From NCBI GenBank assembly GCA_020850995.1, contig JADZDP010000078.1, positions 21,547-85,546 on the forward strand: a stretch of 64,000 nt of DNA, in the 5' to 3' direction. The DNA is from Deltaproteobacteria bacterium. GTDB lineage: Bacteria; Myxococcota; UBA727; VGSZ01. The stretch's first letter is position 1, and each line of letters starts with the position of its first letter. The translations under genes were made by a program, and so were the position numbers. Below, piece after piece: positions 39,471 to 48,296 of this stretch. Under the pieces are notes generated by a model. That model was not told the DNA's origin. It searched no databases and was given only the letters and a program-made list of their open reading frames with translations.

Positions 39471-40565
39471 TCAGCGCACGTACAGCTCGAGTCCCGTCAC
39501 CACCACGTCCTCGTCGGCTTCGTCGTTCATGATGCGGATCTCGATGTGCGTGTCGATGCGCGCGCCCACGCTGGCCACGAAGTGCGGCGTCGTACCGAAG
39601 CTCGGCGCGCACATGCCCGTAAGCTCGTTCCACAGGCGATTGGATGGCCCGAACTCGGGCTCGCCCGCCACCTCTACCTCGTCGGGCGCGGTCTCGCAGC
39701 CAAAGGCGTCATCGACGAATGCGGGCGGCGTTTGGCCACCGTCGCAGGGGCAGGCCCCCTCGGCCTTGGTGGGGTGCGCGGCCGCGTAGGTGAACAGGTG
39801 CTGGCGCGTCTCGCCCACGCTGATGCTGACGCCGTCGACGTAGGGAGAGTCGATGGTGGCGTCGGCGATCAGCGGCTGATCGAAGAAGGCCTCGCTGCCG
39901 CCGTAGCCAACGGCGATGACCCGGCCCATCACCTCGCGGTAGGGGTAATAGGTGTCCGCGTACACGCTGGTGGCGCCGGCCGCGTCGACGCCACGGCGGC
40001 AACCCACGAAGCCGAGCGCGAGGTCTTGGTCTTCGAGCTGCCACCCGCTCGGGCAGCCACCGCCGAGGATGCGGTCGTGGTCCATGAAGGCGATGTTGAT
40101 CCAGCCGCCGCCCGCGATGTCCATGTTGCAGTAGATGCCGTCGCCGACGTCGGTGACGCTGCCGTCGCTGTTGCGGTCATCGAGCGCGCCGTCGTGGTCG
40201 AGGTCGAGGGCGTAGGGCCCGCTCGGCAAGGTGGCGTTGAGCGCGTGCACATGCGCGCAGGTCTGGGGCACATCGGGGATCTCGCCCTCGCCCTCGCCCT
40301 CACCCTCACCCTCGCCCTCGCCCTCGCCCTCGCCCTCGCCCTCGCCCTCGCCCTCGCCCTCGCCCTCGCCTTCGCCCTCGGTGGGGACGTCGCTGGCGTC
40401 CACACAGCCACCCAGGCGGCAGACGACCCCATCGCTCACGCAATCGGCGTCGACGTCGCAGGGGCGCCCGATGGCCGATGGCCGCGGGCACGCCAGCAGC
40501 ATCGCCCCCGAAGCGAGAGCGAGAGCTATGGCTAGCTCAAGGGCAGGTCGCGAGCGCCGGCGCAC
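39471..40565 (-). CDS. Lipoprotein with (GE)n linker and fibrinogen-like/secreted C-terminal domain
   Basis: Lipobox SGAMLLAC; PTEGEGEG...EGEIPDVP; GIYCNMDIAGGGWINIAFMDHDRILGGGCPSGW. Confidence 0.8.
   Translation of the reverse strand: MRRRSRPALELAIALALASGAMLLACPRPSAIGRPCDVDADCVSDGVVCRLGGCVDASDVPTEGEGEGEGEGEGEGEGEGEGEGEGEGEGEGEGEIPDVPQTCAHVHALNATLPSGPYALDLDHDGALDDRNSDGSVTDVGDGIYCNMDIAGGGWINIAFMDHDRILGGGCPSGWQLEDQDLALGFVGCRRGVDAAGATSVYADTYYPYREVMGRVIAVGYGGSEAFFDQPLIADATIDSPYVDGVSISVGETRQHLFTYAAAHPTKAEGACPCDGGQTPPAFVDDAFGCETAPDEVEVAGEPEFGPSNRLWNELTGMCAPSFGTTPHFVASVGARIDTHIEIRIMNDEADEDVVVTGLELYVR
40281..40380. repeat. Hexanucleotide (CTCGCC/CTCACC)n array encoding (GE)n
   Basis: About 16-17 consecutive hexamers read directly. 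Confidence 0.97.
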
Positions 40566-40629
40566 GCCTCGAGCCTACCAGCGCCGCTGGCCCGTTGCCT
40601 CGCGTCCGGACCGCTGCTACCGCGCCGCC

Positions 40630-41595
40630 ATGTCGCTCTTCAACACGTGCTCCCTCCTCCTCGTCGTCACCGCGGTCGGTTGCGCTACTGCCGCGCCGCC
40701 CGCCGAGCGCCCCGCGCGCACCGTGGGGCTCTCCGCCGCCGAGGCCGCGGCGCTCGTGGCCAGCTTCGAGGCCAAGCAGGTGCCGCCAGGCAAGAAGCCG
40801 GCGCCGCCGACCACGCTCGAGGAGTGTTTGGCGGTGCTCAAGAGCGACCGCGTCGATCTCTTCCCCGAGGCCATCGCCTTCCTCGACACCCAGAGCACGC
40901 CCGAGGCGGCGGCGCTGCGCGCGCAGCTGCAGCTCGCGTGGGGCGAGGCGGAGCTCACTGTCGCCGAAGTGCTGGCTTCCCTCGCCGATGGTCTCGACGA
41001 TCGGGTGCGCGCCCTGATGGTGCGCAAGCTGGCCGGCGCCGACCGCGCGACCCTCGAGACCGACGCCGCCAAGCTGCGCCTGTATCGCAACACCGATGAG
41101 GCGCTGCGCCTGCTCGCCGCCGAGCACGTGGCGCTCGGCATGGAGGGCGCGCAGAAGGTGATCGCCGAGCGCCCCGACGACTACGTAGGCTACCGCGTGG
41201 CCGCCGATGGCCACCGGCTGAGGAACGAGTGGCGCGAGTTCTCGGCCATGATCGTCAAGGTCGAGGAGTCGAACCCAGACTCGAACGGGCTCGTGTTCCT
41301 GCGCGGCGTGGCAGCCCAGCTCCGAGACGGCGACGCCGTCGAGGCGAGCAAGCTCTATCGCCAGGCGCTGGAGCGCGACCCGCAGTTCGTGCGCGCGCAG
41401 GCGCAGCTCGTGCTCGTGCAGACCAACATCTTCGAGCAGAAGAAGGAGCTCGAGCGGCTGCGCGCCATCGCGCCCGATCACCAGATCGTGCGGTGGGCGG
41501 GCCCCGGCATCGACGAGGCGCACCAGGCCGCGCTCGAGCGTCAGGAGGCCGTCAAAGCGGCCACGGCGGCGCGGGCCGCCGCGGGGCCAAAGTAG
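40630..41595 (+). CDS. TPR-like lipoprotein
   Basis: MSLFNTCSLLLVVTAVGCATAAPP; DAVEASKLYRQALERDPQFVRAQAQL. Confidence 0.75.
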   Translation: MSLFNTCSLLLVVTAVGCATAAPPAERPARTVGLSAAEAAALVASFEAKQVPPGKKPAPPTTLEECLAVLKSDRVDLFPEAIAFLDTQSTPEAAALRAQLQLAWGEAELTVAEVLASLADGLDDRVRALMVRKLAGADRATLETDAAKLRLYRNTDEALRLLAAEHVALGMEGAQKVIAERPDDYVGYRVAADGHRLRNEWREFSAMIVKVEESNPDSNGLVFLRGVAAQLRDGDAVEASKLYRQALERDPQFVRAQAQLVLVQTNIFEQKKELERLRAIAPDHQIVRWAGPGIDEAHQAALERQEAVKAATAARAAAGPK

Positions 41596-41655
41596 CTCGC
41601 GCGTAAAGATCTGGCCCGCCGGGAACAGCGGGCCAGCACCGATGGTCGTGCGTGG

Positions 41656-42369
41656 GTGCCCACCGCGCTCATCGCCGCGCTGCTTGTGGCGGCTCCTCTC
41701 GAGTCAAGCGACGCCTCGATGTTGATCATCGTGCCGCGCGCCACCTGGGACCCGGCGCCGCTCGTGGCGGGCGATCGCTACTCGGGCCCGCTCACGCGCA
41801 CCCTGCGCAGCATCGTGGTGCACCACTCGGACTTCCTTGAGCCCGCCGGGCCGCTCGGCATCAAGCAGTACCACCTCGAGGTGAGCGGCTTCGCCGACAT
41901 CGGCTACCACTTCGTCATCGAGCCCGACGGCACGGTGTACGAGGGGCGCTCCCTGGAACGCATGGGCGCCCACGCCGGCGTCGCGCGGGAGGCCACGCGT
42001 GGGCATCGCGACCGCGACCCCGATTGGGGCGCCATCGGCATCGTGCTCGACGGCTACTTCGGCGAGGATCTGCCCCCGCCCGCGCAGCGCGAGGCCCTGC
42101 TCGGCCTCATCGACCACCTGCGCGCACGCTTCCCGCGCATCGAGCGCGTCATCGGGCACCGCGAGGTGCGCCGCGAGCTGGTTGTGGCTAAGGAGCTCAC
42201 GCCCGTGGGTCCGCCCACGGTGTGCCCGGGCGACGCGCTCTTCCTCTGGCTCGACGCCGAGCGCCGCGAGCACCGCTTCACGAAGGACCTTCAGCCAAGC
42301 TCGTTTGCCGACGGCAGCCGCCGCGCCAGCGGCACCCGATCGGCGGCCACGAAGCCGAGCCTGCGATAG
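41656..42369 (+). CDS. N-acetylmuramoyl-L-alanine amidase/PGRP-domain protein
   Basis: TLRSIVVHHSDFLEP...ADIGYHFVIEPDGTVYEGRSLERMGAHAGV...RVIGHREVRR; GTG start. Confidence 0.85.
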   Translation: MPTALIAALLVAAPLESSDASMLIIVPRATWDPAPLVAGDRYSGPLTRTLRSIVVHHSDFLEPAGPLGIKQYHLEVSGFADIGYHFVIEPDGTVYEGRSLERMGAHAGVAREATRGHRDRDPDWGAIGIVLDGYFGEDLPPPAQREALLGLIDHLRARFPRIERVIGHREVRRELVVAKELTPVGPPTVCPGDALFLWLDAERREHRFTKDLQPSSFADGSRRASGTRSAATKPSLR

Positions 42370-42764
42370 AAGGCCTGGGCCTCGGCGTTGTCGCGCTCCA
42401 CCACGAGCTCGACGCAGCTCGCGCCCGCCTCGCGCAAGAGCTCGTCGATGAACGCGAACACCTGGCGCCCACGCCCCTGCCCGCGCTCGGAAGGCAGCAG
42501 GTACAGGTCGGTGAGCCAGCCGTGGCGGCCGCCGAACTCGAGGTCGAAGCCCCAGGTGAAGATGAAGTAGCCCACGGCCTCGGCGCTGCGCTCGATGAGA
42601 TAGGCGCCGCCGAGCTCGGGGTGCGCGCAGAGCTCGGCGAGCCCGCGATGCACCTCGGCCTCGCGGTACTCGATGCCGTCGTACTCCCAGTAGGCGCGCA
42701 AGAGCGGCAGCAGGGTGGGCAGGTCGGGCGCGCCCGCGCGCCGAATCGTGGCCGCTTCCGGCAT
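42291..42764 (-). CDS. GNAT-family N-acetyltransferase
   Basis: LTDLYLLPSERGQGRGRQVFAFIDELLREAGASCVELVVERDNAEAQAFYRRLGF. Confidence 0.92.
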   Translation of the reverse strand: MPEAATIRRAGAPDLPTLLPLLRAYWEYDGIEYREAEVHRGLAELCAHPELGGAYLIERSAEAVGYFIFTWGFDLEFGGRHGWLTDLYLLPSERGQGRGRQVFAFIDELLREAGASCVELVVERDNAEAQAFYRRLGFVAADRVPLARRLPSANELG

Positions 42765-42919
42765 AGGACACGGTACGTGGAAATGCCGCAGTCGGATACG
42801 ACTTTTGTTCCGCCTGGTTATGCGACGAACTTCCGTCCGCGTCGAGATCCGAGCGGGAGCGCGCGCGCGCTCGGCGGGCGTTGCATCGGCGTCACCGACC
42901 GTGCACACCCGCACGACCC

Positions 42920-45900
42920 ATGCGCCTCGAAAAGCTCGACATCGTTGGCTTCAAGTCCTTCGCAGACAAGACCACCATCCGCTTCGGCCACGGCGTCACC
43001 GGCGTGGTGGGGCCAAACGGGTGTGGCAAGTCGAACATCGTCGACGCCATTCGCTGGGTGATGGGCGAGATGAGCGCGCGCACGCTGCGCGGCGGCTCCA
43101 TGCAGGACGTCATCTTCAACGGCTCCGAGCGCCGCGCCCCCCTCGGCATGGCCGAGGTGTGCCTGACCTTCGAGAACGACGGCAAGGGCGTGCCGCCCGA
43201 ATACCAGTCGTACTCGCAGATCCAGGTGACGCGGCGGCTCTTCCGCGACGGCGACAGCGAGTACGAGATCAACAAGACGCCCTGCCGCCTGAAAGACGTG
43301 CACGAGCTCTTCCTCGGCACCGGCGTGGGCTCGAAGGCCTACTCGATCATCCAGCAGGGCCAGGTCTCCGACATCATGCGGGTCAAGCCCGAGGACCGGC
43401 GGCGCATCATCGAGGAGGCCGCGGGCATCACCAAGTACAAGGCCCGCAAAGACGCGGCCGTGCGCAAGATGGACGCCACGCGCCAGAACCTCCAGCGCAT
43501 CGACGACGTCACGCGCGAGATCGGGCGCCGCTTGGGCTCCCTCAAGCGCCAGGCGAAGAAGGCGGAGAAGTTCAAGGAGCTGCGCGCCATCGTGCGCGAG
43601 ATCGAGCTGCACCGCGCGAGCTTCCGCTACCTCGAGCTGACCAACGCCATCGCCTTCGATCGCGAGCTGTACCAGACGCTGACCGACAGCGTGCAGGGTG
43701 ACGTCGAGCGCGTGGCGCGGCTCGAGGACGAGATCGAGGCGCGCCGGGCGAGCCTGACGGTCGACGAGCGCGCGCTCTCGGAGATGCAGGCGCGCGTCTA
43801 CGAGATCGATAACGGCCTGGCGCTCAACGATGCCACGGCCGAGCATGCCCGCCGCGAGCACGAGCGCAGCAAGGAGCGCGACGCCGAGGCCGCTATCGAG
43901 GTCGAGCGCCTCAAGGAGCAGCGCGCGCTGCTCGATCGAGCGCTGGTTGAGCTCAAGAAGGGCCGCCAGCAGCTCGAGCTCGAGTTCTCGAGCGACGAGC
44001 GGGATCTGGACGCGGCGCTCGCCGACCTCGAGGCCCACAAGGCCCGTCGCGCCGACGAGAGCGCGCGCGTGGATGGCCTGCGGGGCGACATGATCGCGCG
44101 CTCCACCGACGCCGCCAAGGCCGCCGCCGACGTGCACCACCTCAAGGTGCAGTTGCCCTCGCTGCACGAGCGGAAGGAGCGCGTGGTGGCCGAGCGCGCG
44201 CCGCTCGCCGACGAGGAGGCAGGCGCGCGCACGGCCGTGGCGGGGGCCGAGAGCGAGCGCGTGCGCCTCGACGACGACAAGGCGGCGGCCGAGCTGGAGC
44301 GCGCCGAGGGCGCGCGCGCGCTGCAGGCGCTGCGCCTCGACCTCGAGACCAAGCGCAAAGAGGCGCAGCGCCGCGCCGACGAGCTGCACAAGAAGAAGGC
44401 GCGCCTGCACTCGCTCGAAGAGCTGCACGCGCGCTACGAGGCGAGCCCCGAGGCGGTGCGCGCGCTCCTGAAGCGCGGCGGGCCGCTCGAGGGCAAGGGT
44501 CGCCTGGTGGTGGACCTGTTCGAGGCGCCCTCGGAGCTCGAGCTGCCCATCGAGGCCGCGCTCGGCGCGCGCCTGCAGGCCGTGGTGGTGCCCGACGAGG
44601 ACGCCGCCGCCGCCGCGCTCGATCATCTCGCGGCCGACAGCAAGGCCAAGGGCCGCGCCGAGCTCATCGTCGAGAGCGCCGTCGACGCCGCCACCAGCGC
44701 GGTGCGCCCCTCGCTCGGCGACGCGCGCTGCGTGCTCGATGCGGTCAGTCTCGCGAGCAAGGGCGAAGGCGCCGCGGGAGCGGCCGCGCTCTTGTCGCGC
44801 GTGTTCCTCGTCGAGGATCGCGCGCAGGCGCGGGCCGCGTGGCCGGCCGCGCGCGTCGCCGGCGTCACCTTGGTGACCCGCGCGGGCGAGGTGTATGAGC
44901 CCACCGGCGCGCTCAAGGGCGGTGCCGCTGCCGGCGCCGATAGCGGCGTCTTGCGCCAGAAGCGTGAGATGCGCGAGCTGTCGGACGAGGTGAAGGCCCT
45001 CGATGTCGAGCTGGCCGAGCGCGACCTTGAGATTGGCCGCCTGACGGCCGCTGCCACCGATCTCGACGAGTCACTGCGCGCCATCGGCGACCGCATCCAG
45101 GCCCTGGTGGTGCAGCTCGTCGAGGTGCGCGCGGCGCACAAGCGCCACCAAGAAGAGCTCTCGCGCCTCGAGCAGCGCGGCGCTCGCCTCAAAGCCGAAG
45201 AGGACCAGGCGACCGCCGAGCTTCTCGCCGCCGAGACCGATCTGGCCTCGCGCCAGGCGCGCCTCGTCGAGGCCGAGAGCGCTCGCGCCGCCATCGAGGC
45301 GGAGCTGCACGAGCGCGGCCAGGCGCTGCTCACCCTCGAGCAGCAGATCGCGCTCAAGCAAGAGACGGTCACGGGCATGAAGGTGCGCGCGGCGTCCATC
45401 GCCGAGCGGCGCGAGATGCTGTCGAAGAACCTCGAGGCGAGCGAGCAGCAAGCAGAAGACATCGGCGCACGTCTGGTGCGCCTGCAGAAGCAGATCGAGA
45501 ACGGCCACGGCGAGCGCGAGGAGCTCATCAAGTCCGAGGCCGACGCGCGCGCCCAGCTCGCGGTGCTCGGCGAGGAGCGCGTGGTCATCAAGGAGCGCCT
45601 CGAGGGCGCGCGGGCCGCGTTCGAGCAACACAACGAGAGCGTGCGCGTAATGGAGCACGAGACGCGCGCGGCGCGCAGCGCGCTCGACAACGCGCGCAGC
45701 AGCCACGCCGATCTGCAGGTGCGCATCCGTGAGCGCGAGCTCGAGCTCGACGCCGTGGTTGATCGCTGCATCGAGCACCACCGCATCACGCCGGCGGAGG
45801 CGCTCTTCGACTACCACATGCGCGAGGCACCGCCGGCCGACGCCGACGAGCAACTGGCGACGTTGGAGAAGCAGATCGAGTCGCTCGGCGCCATCAACCT

Positions 45901-46477
45901 CACGGCCATCGACGAGTGCGCCGAGCTCGAGAAGCGCCACGACTTCCTGCGCACCCAGGCCGACGATCTGACGCACGCCTTGAACCAGCTCGAGAAGGCC
46001 ATCGTCAAGATCAACCGCACCACCAAGAAGCGTTTTCAGGAGACCTTCGAGGGGGTCAACGAGCGCTTCCAGCAGGTGTTCCCGCGCCTGTTCCGCGGCG
46101 GCAAGGCGTGGCTCGCGCTCACCGACCCGAACGATCTGCTGGCCACGGGTGTCGAGATCTACGCGCAACCGCCGGGCAAGAAGCTCGCCGCCATCACCAT
46201 GATGTCGGGCGGCGAGCAGGCGCTCACCGCCGTGTCGCTCATCTTCGCCATCTTCCTGCTCAAGCCCTCGCCCTTCTGTGTGCTCGACGAGGTCGACGCG
46301 CCGCTCGACGAGGCCAACGTGGGTCGCTTCAACGACATGGTGCGCGACGTCGCCAACCTGTCGCAGTTCATCGTGATCACGCACAACAAGCGCACCATGG
46401 AGGTGGTGGACCAGCTCTATGGCGTGACCATGGAAGAGGCGGGCATCTCGAAGACCGTGAACGTGCGCATCCAGTAG
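42920..46477 (+). CDS. smc: Chromosome segregation protein SMC
   Basis: MRLEKLDIVGFKSFADKTTIRFGHGVTGVVGPNGCGKSNIVDAIRWVMGE; hinge; MMSGGEQALTAVSLIFAIFLLKPSPFCVLDEVDAPLDEANV. Confidence 0.98.
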   Translation: MRLEKLDIVGFKSFADKTTIRFGHGVTGVVGPNGCGKSNIVDAIRWVMGEMSARTLRGGSMQDVIFNGSERRAPLGMAEVCLTFENDGKGVPPEYQSYSQIQVTRRLFRDGDSEYEINKTPCRLKDVHELFLGTGVGSKAYSIIQQGQVSDIMRVKPEDRRRIIEEAAGITKYKARKDAAVRKMDATRQNLQRIDDVTREIGRRLGSLKRQAKKAEKFKELRAIVREIELHRASFRYLELTNAIAFDRELYQTLTDSVQGDVERVARLEDEIEARRASLTVDERALSEMQARVYEIDNGLALNDATAEHARREHERSKERDAEAAIEVERLKEQRALLDRALVELKKGRQQLELEFSSDERDLDAALADLEAHKARRADESARVDGLRGDMIARSTDAAKAAADVHHLKVQLPSLHERKERVVAERAPLADEEAGARTAVAGAESERVRLDDDKAAAELERAEGARALQALRLDLETKRKEAQRRADELHKKKARLHSLEELHARYEASPEAVRALLKRGGPLEGKGRLVVDLFEAPSELELPIEAALGARLQAVVVPDEDAAAAALDHLAADSKAKGRAELIVESAVDAATSAVRPSLGDARCVLDAVSLASKGEGAAGAAALLSRVFLVEDRAQARAAWPAARVAGVTLVTRAGEVYEPTGALKGGAAAGADSGVLRQKREMRELSDEVKALDVELAERDLEIGRLTAAATDLDESLRAIGDRIQALVVQLVEVRAAHKRHQEELSRLEQRGARLKAEEDQATAELLAAETDLASRQARLVEAESARAAIEAELHERGQALLTLEQQIALKQETVTGMKVRAASIAERREMLSKNLEASEQQAEDIGARLVRLQKQIENGHGEREELIKSEADARAQLAVLGEERVVIKERLEGARAAFEQHNESVRVMEHETRAARSALDNARSSHADLQVRIRERELELDAVVDRCIEHHRITPAEALFDYHMREAPPADADEQLATLEKQIESLGAINLTAIDECAELEKRHDFLRTQADDLTHALNQLEKAIVKINRTTKKRFQETFEGVNERFQQVFPRLFRGGKAWLALTDPNDLLATGVEIYAQPPGKKLAAITMMSGGEQALTAVSLIFAIFLLKPSPFCVLDEVDAPLDEANVGRFNDMVRDVANLSQFIVITHNKRTMEVVDQLYGVTMEEAGISKTVNVRIQ

Positions 46478-46659
46478 CTCCCGCCGGCGCGCTGGAGGGC
46501 AGTCACGGACGGCCGGAATGCCTAAAGCACGGGCGCAGCGCGACTGCTGCGTTGACGCGCATGGAGGAGCTACCGGCGGCGGTCGCAGCCACGTCGCGGT
46601 CATCGGGTGTTCCCCTGCGTTTGCCGCCGCATCGGCCGTCGAGTACCGTTCTTCTTCAG

Positions 46660-47232
46660 ATGGCCGAGCAAGCGACGAGCGCCAGCGCGGAGTCTCGAGC
46701 GGTGGCACGCAGGCAGCCCGTGCCTCTCCGGGAAACGCTGGGTGGGCTCGCCATCGCGTTCGTCATGATCACCATCGGCGGCATCGCCTCGTCTTTCGGC
46801 ATGACGCGAGCGCTGCTGTATGGCGCGCCCGTCGTCTCCGCGTCGGTTGTCAACGTGACTCCCGGGAGAGGTTGTCACGGCTGCATGAACGCCACTGTCG
46901 CGTTCGTTCTTGGCGGCGAGGAGGTCACCCTCGAGGTAGACACTCCGCGCGAGACCAAACGGGGCGACCGGCTCGAACTGCGGGCGCGCCGGTTCGGCGA
47001 CCGCGCGAAAGCCATGCACCCCGCGTTCAACTCGCTCGACCGCGTCGTAGCGGGCTTCTTCCCGGCTATCATCCTCTTCATGGGTGTCTGGGTGATGCTG
47101 ATCGCCATTGCCTACGCGATTCGTGGACGTGACACGCAGGACGAAATCGCAGAGCTTCGCGATAGCAGGCTGGGCGCGTTGTTCCCGCGTATTGCACAGG
47201 CCGCAGAGGACGCGCTCAAGAAGCGCGAGTGA
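46660..47232 (+). CDS. Membrane protein of unknown function (DUF3592-like)
   Basis: Two hydrophobic segments flanking an extracytoplasmic domain with CHGC. Confidence 0.6.
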   Translation: MAEQATSASAESRAVARRQPVPLRETLGGLAIAFVMITIGGIASSFGMTRALLYGAPVVSASVVNVTPGRGCHGCMNATVAFVLGGEEVTLEVDTPRETKRGDRLELRARRFGDRAKAMHPAFNSLDRVVAGFFPAIILFMGVWVMLIAIAYAIRGRDTQDEIAELRDSRLGALFPRIAQAAEDALKKRE

Positions 47233-47438
47233 GCTGCGCGTGTCCTGGCACTGCTGCCGTGGCGCGAGGCGCGTGGCGACGCCGCGCTAGCCACCCGCCC
47301 GACGATCGGTGGAGGTCTCCACGGCGCCCGTCGGCCGCCAGTGCCGGCGACGCTCCCCGAGCCCGCGTTCGCGGACTAACGCTCTGCCCCGGGCACGACC
47401 CTTGCGTGTGGTGCTGCCGGCGAACACCCGGAGGCCCC

Positions 47439-48296
47439 ATGCACCCGCGCGCCGAATCCGATCGAACACTACCGCGCCGCCTGCGCGCCCGCCGCTGGGC
47501 CTACGACGGTACCCGCGAGGCCTTCGCGAGCACGGCGCACGCGGGCTTCGAGATCGGCTGGCTCGACGCGGGCGCGCTGCGCTACCGCGTGGGCACCCGG
47601 GTGCTCGAGGCAACGCCGGGCGCGGCGGTGCTCATCCCCGTGGGTGTCGAGCACGCCACCGAGTTCGTCGGGCCCATGCGCGGCGCCTCGGTGCACCTCG
47701 ACGACGGGCTCGTGCTCGCCGTGGCCGAGGCCGCGGGCGTGGACCTGCCCGCGATCCCCATGCTGCTCGACGACGGCGCCGCGCTCATCGCGCTCGGGCG
47801 CCTCGTGCACGAGGAGCTGGCGCGCGACGCGCCCGAGGCTCGCCTGTGCGCCGACGCCCTGGCCGAGGCGCTGGCGGCGCGCCTCCTCTCGGTCGCGGCC
47901 CCCGCGCGCGCGCCGCTCGACGCGCGCGTGCGTCGCGCCGTCGAGCACATCCACGCGTCCTTCGCCGAGCCCTTGGACGTCGACGAGATCGCGGCCGCGG
48001 CGGGTACCAGCCGCTTCCACTTGAGCCGGCTGTTCGTGTCGGCACTGGGCACGAGCCCCTACCAGTATCTGCTCGACCTGCGCCTCGACGAGGCCGCACG
48101 TCGCCTGCGGCGTGGTCGCTCGGTGACCGACGCGGCGCTGTCGTCGGGCTTCTCGGACCTGTCGCGCTTCGCGCGCATGTTCCAGCGGCGCTTCGGGACG
48201 CGGCCGAGCCAGTACGGCGGGAGCGGCGCTCCTCATGGCTCCCGCACCGCCGCAAGATCCTCCTCGTCGATGGCTCCGTCCGCTGTGACGTCGTAG
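47439..48296 (+). CDS. AraC-family transcriptional regulator
   Basis: VEHIHASFAEPLDVDEIAAAAGTSRFHLSRLFVSALGTSPYQYLLDLRLDEAARRLRRG...SGFSDLSRFARMFQRRFGTRPSQY. Confidence 0.93.
   Translation: MHPRAESDRTLPRRLRARRWAYDGTREAFASTAHAGFEIGWLDAGALRYRVGTRVLEATPGAAVLIPVGVEHATEFVGPMRGASVHLDDGLVLAVAEAAGVDLPAIPMLLDDGAALIALGRLVHEELARDAPEARLCADALAEALAARLLSVAAPARAPLDARVRRAVEHIHASFAEPLDVDEIAAAAGTSRFHLSRLFVSALGTSPYQYLLDLRLDEAARRLRRGRSVTDAALSSGFSDLSRFARMFQRRFGTRPSQYGGSGAPHGSRTAARSSSSMAPSAVTS

Noticed and set aside
40281-40380. CRISPR or regulatory array
   Set aside because: Pure in-frame hexamer encoding (GE)n within a lipoprotein.
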